Notes under the pieces: model-generated | The model's input: only the letters and a program-made list of their open reading frames with translations | The model's database searches: none | Told to the model about the DNA's origin: nothing | Program-made: the position numbers and the translations under genes | In this document: piece after piece, positions 23,853-34,473 of the stretch | How the letters are laid out: every line of letters starts with the position of its first letter | Numbering within the stretch: the stretch's first letter is position 1 | Source of the DNA: Verticillium longisporum | Lineage: Eukaryota > Ascomycota > Sordariomycetes > Glomerellales > Plectosphaerellaceae | Assembly (NCBI GenBank): GCA_019188255.1 | Contig: JAETXT010000006.1 | Coordinates: 3,472,001 to 3,536,000, forward strand | Direction of reading: 5' to 3' | DNA length: 64,000 nucleotides

Positions 23853-24247
23853 GTAAGTACTGCCAGTTTCGCTTGTCATCTTTCGAGCCCTCGAGCCTAG
23901 ATGGTGTTACTACCCGGAGGCTTCTCGTACTTAAAAGTTAAGACAACCACGTCTGAAGCCTACTGAAGTCTAGCCTCGAGTGAGTGCCTTCTGTACATAT
24001 TGGACAGACGGTCACGACTTATTGTTGCCTGTTCAGCGGGCTGCAGCCTACTTTGTCATAGTCTGCCCTCCAATCAGCACGACCCCATTCACTGTTGCAC
24101 ATTTACCTTTTCCTTCACCATCCTTCCCCTCCTACCAGCAACACATCATTACTGCGTCTTGTCCTAGCGGGTATTCCAGTCGATCATCAAGAATTCTCGA
24201 GTTGAACAAACACACCTTGCACCCGCAGCTGCCACACCAGCACCAAA

Positions 24248-24396
24248 ATGGTCAACTGGGACAACGCCGAGCTGGCCTTGCGCATCGTGACTTACCTCTG
24301 GAACACCTCCAAGGACAAGTTCACTCCCGAGTTCAAAGAAAATATGATCTTTGAGCTCAAGAAGGTCGATGCTACCATTACCTGGGAGGCACTCCG
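24248..24396 (+). CDS. Candidate alternative first exon 1b of Myb-like F
   Basis: Again exactly 149 nt, ATG to a GTAGGT donor in phase 2. It starts MVNWDNAELALRIVTYLWNT and ends DATITWEAL. It is preceded by a C/T-rich tract (24090-24140) like a separate promoter. Reading on through the donor gives an immediate TAG. No exon encoding helix 3 or a basic tail was found before 24905. Splicing to 25689 would give R/QHIAKLQKKEG in frame. Confidence 0.6.
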
Positions 24397-24904
24397 GTAG
24401 GTCATGATTCTGTCTTGTTCGCGGCTTTTGTGTCTAGCGTTGCAGGATGGTTGCCGGGCTCTGGTGCTCTTTGATGAGCATCTTCTTTGCATGTGTTCTT
24501 TGAGTCTAAGTGGTTCTCGAGTGCCGTCAAACTACTGCCTAACCGTTTCCTCGGGATCGAGAGCACTGACACAGAGCTGGGACTGTTTTGGCGAGCGCCG
24601 GTTCCACTCTGCTGCTTGTCAAGTCGGCAAGAGCAGAGGCAGAGGCAGGGTAGAGGTCAGGCAAAGGCAGTTCGAAGGCAGAGGCAGCCGGATATCTCGT
24701 CCCAATATCTTCTGTCATCTCCACCAATAGTCCATGGAAAAGTCCGTCCCCAGTCATCAACGGTCAACGCCTCCACCACCAGCGAGATCTCTCCCTTTTC
24801 TTCGCACACCATCAGATACTACTCCGAGTTGCATCGCTTGACGATTGCATCGTCAACAAGCAGAGCTTAAGCCCGTTCTTGGCTGTTCTCATTATATCCT
24901 GAAG

Positions 24905-25053
24905 ATGTCCACTCGCATGGCATGGACCCCACAGGTCCATGAGGACATTCTTGTGGCATTTGTGACGGCGTCCAAGCTTTCTACATCGCAACTCTCAGAT
25001 GTCATGAAGGTGCTAGCTGCTCAGGGCTATACCTTTACCGAGTCTGCTCTTAA
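24905..25053 (+). CDS. Candidate alternative first exon 1c of Myb-like F
   Basis: 149 nt, ATG to a GTGCGT donor in phase 2. It encodes MSTRMAWTPQVHEDILVAFV and then a second helix ending GYTFTESAL, which resembles the GYTFTKSAM end of member G. The sequence from 25054 to 25420 is strongly pyrimidine-rich and has no tail exon. Splicing to 25689 gives K/QHIAKLQ in frame. Read through without splicing it continues about 35 residues, unlike 1a, 1b and 1d. Confidence 0.6.
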
Positions 25054-25420
25054 GTGCGTATCTCTTTCTGGCAGTGGCCTTTTTCTTTTGAATATTTGCT
25101 ACTTCCTGTGTAACTTCGATTCTCTTTCTGTTTTTGCATTTGCTCTAACTGCGTTTTGATGCCTGCCTGGGAAAGCTCCCATGCCTTCGGTTCTCGGGCC
25201 TTGTGTCCTTGATTTTCCTTCTCTTTCTTTCCTATTCCTCGCTTTGAATCATTACCATCTTGCCCTCTTCAACCCAGTCACCATCTTACTCCGATCTTCT
25301 ACCTCAACACCTCTGCTGTTCAACAATCTTCTATCTCTTCCCTCAGTCTCATCTGGTACCCACACGCTTTCAAACAACGCCCTCTACACTGCTCATCACC
25401 CACTATTAATTTCTCTCATC

Positions 25421-26047
25421 ATGCCTGCAGTCAACGGACCTGCCACGGCCTGGGATGACAAGGCTCACGCAGACCTTCTCATTGAAGTTCTCAAAGTGGT
25501 CAAGCCGACCCCAGCGCAGTGGAACGAGATTGTCACAGGCACCCAGGCCAAGGGCTACAGCTACAGTTCTTCAGCTGCTCAGTAAATCTCTTCAGTTCCT
25601 CCGCGTTTTTACTTTCCGTGTGCCTGTTTTCTGCCACAAAAACCACCCATGAGTTGCACTCTTGCTGACCATCCCCTGCGCATCACAGGCAACACATCGC
25701 CAAGCTTCAGAAGAAGGAAGGCAACGGCGCCGGCACTCCCGCCAAATCCACGCCCGCCAAGTCGACTCCGGGCAAGAAGACCCCCGCCTCGGGCAAGCGC
25801 AAGGCCTCCGCCAAGAAGGCCGCTGCCGTCTCTACCGATGAGGTGAAGGACGATGATGAGGAGATGGAAACCCCTTCCAAGAAGGTGAAGACCAAGGAGG
25901 AGGTCGATGACGTCGATATCAAACAACCCAGGTGAGTTGCCGTGTTTTTATCTTCATGTTCTACATCGTGCCGGGCGACTGACTTTTGGCTTCAACAGCG
26001 CTCTTGATATGGAGGTCGGAGACGTTGACAACGACTACGAGGTCTAA
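25421..26047 (+). CDS. Small Myb/SANT-like protein with Lys-rich tail (member F, exon 1d plus shared exons)
   Basis: Exons 25421-25581, 25689-25931 and 25999-26047, 150 residues. Exon 1d supplies helices 1 and 2 (WDDKAHADLLIEVLKVVKPT, PAQWNEIVTGTQAKGYSY). After a 107-nt phase-2 intron, exon 2 supplies helix 3 (QHIAKLQKKEG), a histone-H1-like tail (TPAKSTPAKSTPGKKTP, SGKRKASAKKAA) and an acidic segment with TPSKKVKTKEE. Exon 3 adds an acidic end (DMEVGDVDNDYEV). The TPSKK motif is shared with member G on the opposite strand 0.8 kb downstream. The first exon could be exchanged for 1a, 1b or 1c without changing the reading frame. Likely nuclear and DNA-binding. Confidence 0.88.
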
Positions 26048-26855
26048 CTCCCGACAACTTTTGGCGTGCTTCCCAGCCACCCGATGGGAGGAGATGAACG
26101 CATTGCAGACGGAGAATGAGTCCTAGGAGCAGTATAGGGAATACTGGGATATGCTCAGTGAATGGTTTGACATTCGTCAAGGGGTCGAGAGCAACTGATG
26201 CGTGTGGCTTTATGCACTTGACCCATGGATTGCTGCTCCCTGCCGTACTTTTGCGAAGGGCATCCATTCTGATACAGGAAGGAAACAGAGAGAACGAACA
26301 GGAATAACCAAATCGAGTTATATTCATCTGCTCATAATGAACCATTCGCCTGATGTTGTGATGTTCTGACTGCATGGCGGGGCTTGCTAGCATTTCTTGC
26401 CTAATGGCACGTATATCCCTGGTCCCCGGCGCACTTCTTCCCATCCGATGCGGTGTACTTGGCAAGAGACTCTCCTAATTGTTCACATCTTTCAAGTACC
26501 CTATGCAGCGAAACTCGCCGGGACGTCGTGGGAATGTAGGCTCGACACTCGACAATTGGGCTAACGGCGTATTTGAGTACGCGATTCATCATTCACGTTA
26601 TATAGGAAAGTTCCCTGGCTAAGGAGTTGCCGAGACTTGCCAAGGACTATGTTGTCGAGCAAATCCGGAAACACCCCAAGGTTGACTGAATATGAGCACC
26701 ATCATTTCTCCTTGTCCGCGTCCATCCTCCAGTGGTGAACCGCAAAGATCTCGTAGCCCAAGCCATGCAACTCGCCTCCAGGAAGCCTTGGCTCTGTCAA
26801 CGACATGTCAGCTGATTCTCAATATGGTTGGGGAATCTCTTCAGACATACCGCTT
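26048..26855. other. Convergent 3' flanks of Myb-like F and G
   Basis: No coding signal of its own. It separates two tail-to-tail paralogues. Confidence 0.4.
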
Positions 26856-27389
26856 TCAAATCACGAAGTCTTCTTCAACAATTTCGTCTTTCTTTTCGTC
26901 TTCGACATCGTGTTTGTCAATGATGGCCTCCTTCTTCATGGGAGTCTCGGTGTCCGCGGCCTTGACCTTGGGTTTCTTCGAAGGCGTGTCGAGGTTATCG
27001 CCATCAGCCTCAACAATAGCCTTGGCACGGCCGCGCTTCTTAGCAGGGGTAGCGGAGGTCGGGGGAGATTCATCCGTGGTGCTGTCAGGACCGACTCGAG
27101 CACGCCAGTCCTTGAGAATCTTCTTGGTCCAGCGCTGTCTAGGTGAAACGCTTGTTAGATGACAGGCCTCGTAGATGAACCCGGGCCTGGTAGCCATGAT
27201 GGGTCATATGGTGAACGGCACTTACTCCATGGCAGACTTGGTGAAGGTGTAGCCAAGCCGGTCCATGATGTCCTTGACCTTGGGCCAGTTGACGCCCCGG
27301 AATTCGGCGCTGTGGGAGGCAACCGCCATGGTGAGGTCGCGCTCGGCGATGCCGCCATTGGCGGCCCAGGTGGAATCCTTGGGAGGCAT
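26856..27389 (-). CDS. Small Myb/SANT-like protein (member G)
   Basis: Two exons, 27389-27226 and 27138-26856, 148 residues. Exon 1: MPPKDSTWAANGGIAERDLT (helix 1 region) and VNWPKVKDIMDRLGYTFTKS (helix 2). A phase-2 intron precedes helix 3, QRWTKKILKDWRAR. The tail has AKKRGRAKAIVE, in which KRGRAK resembles an AT-hook core, then TPSKKPKVKAADTETPMKK and an acidic end (DEIVEEDFVI). It shares the N-terminal MPPK with member B and the TPSKK tail motif with F. A chromatin or DNA-binding role is inferred. Confidence 0.88.
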
Positions 27390-28163
27390 GGTATGTGATG
27401 GCTTGAGGTGGTCGGCACTTGGCTATATGGAGTCTCTGCGTGGGAAGTAGGCGTTAAAAGATGATAGTCAGTTGATGATGTGATGCGACGAATAGTCGTC
27501 TAGATTTGGCAGGGCAAGTCGTCTGAAGCAGGTAGAATGAATCCGTCCGAAGTTGGCAGGAAGTAGATCGTCCGGTATGCACATCAAAGAAAGCGTTCAC
27601 AGGTGAGTTATCTTCGCGCAAGGCAGGTGCTGACCTGTGACCTAATTCAGGCTGCGAGTTGATGGAGCTGTTGGGTGTTATCTGTGAGCTTCTAGTAGCA
27701 GGACTTCTTCGGAGGCGTTTGTGGATGTTGGGTCCTAGAGGAACAGAGCCATTAAAGAGTTGCTAGGTCACAAGGGAAATAGCCAAGGCAAAGTCTATGC
27801 CAAACTCTTACGGACGCTACATTGAATCACAATGAACCAAGGGGAGAGGATAGCCATACTGCGCAATTGCCCCCTTGCAATGAGCGAGTTTGTCACTTGA
27901 CCGTCAGGTCTAATCTGGTGCCTCTGGCCTCACCGCGATGTAGGGAACAGAGCATGTAGCCAAACCAACCTCAAGTAGCCAGGGGCAAAACATGGACCAT
28001 AGTTGGGCACATCAAGATCAACTCGAAAAATTCTACGTGGCGAGCTATCCCAGTCGCCTCTCCCAATGCATGGCCACCAACGCCAGAAATGACCATCAAA
28101 TGATCATGTCACCCTAAAACGCCACATCCATCGTTGACCACCCTCGGCGAGCAACAACAAGAC
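27390..28163. other. Upstream of Myb-like G and 3' flank of ufd1
   Basis: No protein-like frame found. Confidence 0.4.
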
Positions 28164-29338
28164 TTACTTGCCGTCACGACCGTCCAATCTGCGCCCTTCG
28201 CTGGGTCCCTTCTTCTCAACGTTGGGCTTTTCGTCCGCGTCGCCCTTACGCTTCACGGCGCCTCCACGCAACGTCTGTCCCTGGCCTGCGAAGTGGGGTC
28301 GGTTGGCATTTTCCTTCTCGCGCTCCTTGTCAGCATCTGTCTTGACCGGTTTGATCTCATAGCCAAAGAAGAGCTTGTTGGGCGGGAGACGGAGAGGCGC
28401 TGGTCCAGCGGTTCGACGAGGCAAGGGACCAGTAGGGACCGGATTAGCCGAAACACCACCGACGGGGGTGGCCGACTGAGGTGTAGACGTCTTGCTGGTC
28501 TTGCCGGGCTTCAGTCGCTGGCCTTCACCATAAAAGTTGGAAATGTTGGCCGTGACAGACGGTGCGATGGCGCCGTAGTTGATGGCCTGAGCCATGGTGC
28601 CCTGGCTGTGCAGGAGGCCGCCGGCGGGGAGACCGCCACGTACACTGCGAGGGGTGCTGGTGCCGCTGCCGCGGGGCTGGCGCTCAGGCTCGACGTAGCC
28701 GACGGGCGGCGCAAAGTCAACCTCGACATCCGTCTCGATCATGCTGACACCCATCTTATCCGTCTCGGGCTTGACCTCGAGAACAGCAACATCGTAAACT
28801 TCGTCATTGTATGAAAAGTTGAACACGTCACCCTTGGTGAGAGTGGCGAAATTCCTAAACGCCTTCTCCAGCACGGCCTTGGGATCGCTGATGTCGAGAA
28901 AGTTGACCGACTGGGGCTGGTGCTTGACATGCCTCGCGAGCTCCAGAGAGGTCGTCTTGATTTGTATGAGATCACCAACATCGAGGCCCAGTGTTTGCAT
29001 CATCTGCAGCTGTTAGCATGACAACTTGGCGGCTACCGGTGAGTTGGATGTCAGCATACCCATTGTGGCAGGTATGCCTTGCCCTCCTCGGCCACAAACT
29101 CCAGCACACCGGCGTGCGAGTGCTTGCCCTTTTCCCCGTTTATAATCTCCATGATCAGGGGCCACTGTACGTGGAGTTTGGAGACCTTGTCGAGAGCGGA
29201 TGGCGGGAGAAAGATCTTGGATCCATAGTTGAGGTCAGGTCGCTCGGGCCCGGGGGCAAAGACCATAGGATAGCATCGGTAGTATTCGTCGAAGCGCTGG
29301 ACAATCGGCCGGCGGCCACCACGGGAGAACTGGTGCAT
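28164..29338 (-). CDS. ufd1: Ubiquitin fusion degradation protein Ufd1
   Basis: Cofactor of the Cdc48/p97 ATPase (with Npl4) that recruits polyubiquitinated substrates in ER-associated and other proteasomal degradation. Two exons, 29338-29060 and 29003-28164, 372 residues. The N-terminus (FDEYYRCYPMVFAPGPERPD, NYGSKIFLPPSALDKVSKLH) and LGLDVGDLIQIKTTSLE are the conserved double-psi barrel. The C-terminal third is a Pro/Ser/Thr linker ending in a conserved LFFGYEIKP segment. Just before the stop, GGCAAGTAAGT is a good intron donor, with an acceptor TTTTAG 54 nt on that would add two or three residues instead. Transcribed away from lin1 across a 760-bp divergent region. Confidence 0.95.
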
Positions 29339-30099
29339 GTTGACCTAGCTGTGGTTGAAGGTCGAGGCGGAGCTGTCGAGGACGATTAGGACTGGTGCGG
29401 TGGGGCGTGACTCGAGCTACACCAACAGAATGAATGTGCAGAGTTGGCTGCTGGAGAGAATGGGCGAAGGATCCGAAGACGACGGTCTGTTGATTTTCAG
29501 GATTGAGTATCAGAGCTGGCGGCTTGCTGTATGAAGGTGTGGGTTGCCGTTTGTCTCGTGAAGCAGAAGGTTGGCGGCTTTAGTGGGATGTGGAAGCTGC
29601 TCGAGGCAGCTGATGAATGACGACCAACTGAAGTGCGCTGGAGTTCCGCATGCTCCACATTGTCACGGGAGGATTAGCGCCCCGATTCGGAGATGGTGAC
29701 CCTCTACTTGAACATGATCCTCACATCACCAGAACTCCGTGCAACAAGCTCAAATTGATTGATTGAAGGTCCATATTGAGAGATCAGCTTTTCAGTCTTA
29801 ATGTCCATTGAACAGATCTTTGTGAGCTCCCAGAATACGGCTCTTTGGTAAGGATGTGTACAGCATACCTCGCATAATTACATACATCAACACGGACCGC
29901 TGCCACTAAGGTACCTAGGTAGCTATTCAACTCCGTCATCCAGAGCTCTCTACAAACAGACCCCACTCACCATCAAAAGCTCTCCCAAGCTCCTCCAAGC
30001 TCACGACCTGCCACACACCTCCAGATACTGCGTGCCACCCTCAACAGCGTGCCAATCGCCTCACGCACCTCCAGCCTCATCCCATCATTGCCCATCCCC
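29339..30099. other. Divergent promoter of ufd1 and lin1
   Basis: No coding signal. An AAGGTACCTAGGTAGC copy of the window's recurrent motif lies at about 29910-29925. The 3' part, before the ATG at 30100, is C/A-rich. Confidence 0.45.
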
Positions 30100-31497
30100 A
30101 TGGCATCCCGCCACACAGCCGCGCGCCCCAAGCGCGCAGGCGAAGACTTCGCCCGCACCCACCACCACGACACAGCAGACCCCGACTCGAAAAAGGTAAA
30201 GTTCGACGTCCGCAACCCCTCGGCCCTCGCCGCCGACGCGCGCGAGGAGGACGCTGTCCTCGAAGCCGACGTCATCGGCGGCGGGGCGGCCACCAAGCGC
30301 GGCGCCGTCAACCTCGACGGCTACGACAGCGACTCGGACGGCGAGACGTTCAATACGCGCGCCGACAAGCGGGCGCTCGGCAAGGGCGAGGCCAACATTC
30401 TCGAGCAGCTGGACAATTACGACTCGAAGAGCGCCGGCGGCGGATCCAAGGGGGCCAAAGCCAGTGCGGCGGACGACGACGACGACGATGACGACATGTT
30501 TGCCGAGCCGGAGGATGCGCCAAAGGAAGCTGCTGGGGCGCCTGAATCGACGGTCGAGGCGAAGAAGAAGGCCAAGGCTGTGCATTTCTTGCAGGATACC
30601 GATATCGAAGGGCAAGACATGCAGAGCAAGAGCGGCGGTCAGATTCGCCTGGATGACGAGGACTCGGACGACGATGAGGAAACGCGCGACATGGCCATGC
30701 AGGAGGAGGGTATCGACGAAGAGGTCGGCCTCGGTGGTCTGAAGCGCAATGCGCCAAAAGTCGAGGCCTTTAACATGAAGGACGAGCAAGAAGAAGGGCG
30801 TTTCGACGCGGACGGAAACTTTATTCGCAAAGCAGTGGATCCAGATGCGCAACACGACAAATGGCTCGACGGCGTCAGCAAGAAGGAGATGAAGAAGGCC
30901 GCCGAGGCCCATGAGAGGCGCGAGGCCGAGGCGAGGCGGTTGCGAATGGAGAACGACAGCTTGTTGACGACAGATATTCTGAAGAGTCTGATTCTGAAGC
31001 TGGACAAGGGCGAGACACCGCTGGAAGCACTCGCGAGGCTGGGCAAAGGACAAGCGAAACAGAAGAAAATCCCGAAATGGAAACTCAAAAAGCAGAAAGG
31101 AGGCGCGGAGGGCATGGACGTCGATCAGGCGGAGAAGGCCGAGGACCCTGAGCAGAAGAGGATACGAGAGGCCATTGCAGCCATCACTGACGCGGCTGAT
31201 AAATTGTTGAGCCGAGATCGTGCTGAGATCTACGACGAGGAACGAGAAGTCCTCCTCAGGGAGTGGCAGCGCGAAACCGGCGAGGATTGGGTGGAGCCGA
31301 CGCAAGAGGCAGACTCGCAAGAGGGCAAGATGTGGGAATTCCGGTGGGTGGATGGCCGCGATGACGCGGACAAGCAAGGGCCATTCGACAGCCAGACCAT
31401 GAAAGCATGGCAAGATGCTGGGTACTTCGGAGAAGGCGTCGAGTTCAGGCCGGCAGGCGATGAGAATGAATGGAGCAGGGTCGCAGGCTTTGCATAG
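30100..31497 (+). CDS. lin1: GYF-domain spliceosome protein, Lin1/CD2BP2 family
   Basis: Single exon, 465 residues from the ATG giving MASRHTAARPKRAGEDFART; the frame is open upstream but without ATG. The family binds the U5 snRNP (Prp6/Dib1 side) and links splicing with other processes. The N-terminal half is acidic with DSDSDGETFNTRADKRALG and VHFLQDTDIEGQDM. The middle has the family core FDADGNFIRKAVDPDAQHDK WLDGVSKKEM and LLTTDILKSLILKLDKGETP. The C-terminal 60 residues are a GYF domain: WEFRWVDGRDDADKQGPFDS, MKAWQDAGYFGEGVEFRP. Its 3' end faces that of rvb2, 190 bp away. Confidence 0.93.
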   Translation: MASRHTAARPKRAGEDFARTHHHDTADPDSKKVKFDVRNPSALAADAREEDAVLEADVIGGGAATKRGAVNLDGYDSDSDGETFNTRADKRALGKGEANILEQLDNYDSKSAGGGSKGAKASAADDDDDDDDMFAEPEDAPKEAAGAPESTVEAKKKAKAVHFLQDTDIEGQDMQSKSGGQIRLDDEDSDDDEETRDMAMQEEGIDEEVGLGGLKRNAPKVEAFNMKDEQEEGRFDADGNFIRKAVDPDAQHDKWLDGVSKKEMKKAAEAHERREAEARRLRMENDSLLTTDILKSLILKLDKGETPLEALARLGKGQAKQKKIPKWKLKKQKGGAEGMDVDQAEKAEDPEQKRIREAIAAITDAADKLLSRDRAEIYDEEREVLLREWQRETGEDWVEPTQEADSQEGKMWEFRWVDGRDDADKQGPFDSQTMKAWQDAGYFGEGVEFRPAGDENEWSRVAGFA

Positions 31498-31687
31498 CAA
31501 GATGAAAAACAATGATACCACTTTCAAGCACTTGGAGCTGCTACTTAAAACAGTGACATTCATTCCAAATCAAGCATCACAGGGATGCCATTCTCTTGTT
31601 GTATGGTACAAAATTCTACCGCCTTCCCGGCGAAACGCATCCGATTTTACGTCCACCCCCTAACGCCAAACTGCAAGGATCAAATAC

Positions 31688-33234
<1,547 letters not shown>

Positions 33235-34473
33235 CTTGAATGCGATATCGTGGAATCGCTGTGGTGAAAGTGATGCAGAATTTCCGTAGTGATGAATGCG
33301 ACGGGTTACGCAGCCTGGATCGACTTGGGGGTGTGCTAGGATGCAGAGAGCTTGACGTTGCGCGGCAGAAAATGTCCAGAGCGCGCTTGCGGCGTCTGCA
33401 GCCTGCACCGGGGTGGATACGTATGTCTAGACCCACGCCTGTTTTTCCATTTCTCCCAGGCTCATCATCAGGGCTCACAGCCGCGACGCCTGCGACGCGT
33501 CGCATTGGTGAAGTCCACTTAATGCCTTGCCGTATCTTCCAGGGTCTCGCTCAACGAACCCCCCCCCCCGGCTCCCCGCTCTGTCTCCTCTAGTCGGCCT
33601 TCGAAAGTGTCTCTTTGCATCAGTCATTTGCACAGCACCCCAACCGTTGCACGTTATCTTCAAGGATCACATAAAAACTGCCTCCACATTCATGAAATAT
33701 TGCAACGCTCGCCTTGATAGCTCACCTCCTGACGTCCTCGGCCCTTTCTTTTTCTTTTTCTTTTTCTTTTTCGATGACTGGGGAGGAAGGCATTCGTTCC
33801 AGCTACCTGACAAATTCTCACAACCCTGGGACCAAACGCATACAGGGTCTTCGAGGACCACGCTTGCCATCTGAAATTGGCGGTCCTCTTGGCAAAAAGA
33901 GCTGGACCAGGCCAGCCTCTGCGAATCCACATCCCATCCCATCACTTACACCTGGGGCTTGACCAGGGTCAAACCACACCGGCCCAACCGGAGTCTCGTT
34001 GGCGCTAGAAAGCGGTTCAAAATCAGCCTGGTGGTCCTTGCGACCACCAGATGCTTCGGTCCTGTCGCATCTCAGCCCTTCGATTTCCGTCTTTCCCTTT
34101 TCTTCACTCGGTGGGACGGCGTCAGGCAGATACTTTCCTGCAAGACTTGCACTCGACGGCAATCAATTCTGTGGCATCAAGCGTTTCTCGTTCCTCTCTT
34201 CTTTCCAGTCCTTCGTCGCAATCTCGATACCCCTCGCACCCGTTTGTTTATCCTCCACCTTCAAGATACCCCGACGACATACCGTTCTTGCCTGCTCCGC
34301 CAGCATTCATAGCCTATAATATCAGCATCTGCCTCCCTGTTTCCGTTTGGTTCAACAACACCTCGAGCCCTTTCGCAGTGGTGAAACCTCGCTCGACGAC
34401 AGCAACACACGACAGAGACAGCCACGTGACAGCCCAAGCACCGAGCCTCACTTACCTATGACATACCTGCATC
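33235..34473. other. Divergent region rvb2 / coiled-coil gene
   Basis: No convincing gene. It contains a C9 run near 33550 and a (TTTTTC)n tract at 33747-33773. C/T-rich stretches from 34050 onward look like the promoter and leader of the gene starting at 34474. Confidence 0.45.
33747..33773. repeat. (TTTTTC)n simple repeat
   Basis: About four and a half near-perfect copies of a six-base pyrimidine unit, read directly. Confidence 0.9.

Noticed and set aside
23980..24354. Plus-strand frame spanning the gap between exons 1a and 1b, with CAACACATC after a CAG resembling the start of the shared tail exon
   Set aside because: In the phase needed for exon 1a it quickly stops and has no Lys-rich tail; the resemblance is nine bases and probably chance.
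30085..31563. 492-codon minus-strand open frame opposite lin1
   Set aside because: Shadow of the lin1 coding strand; lin1 has a recognisable GYF domain and family core.
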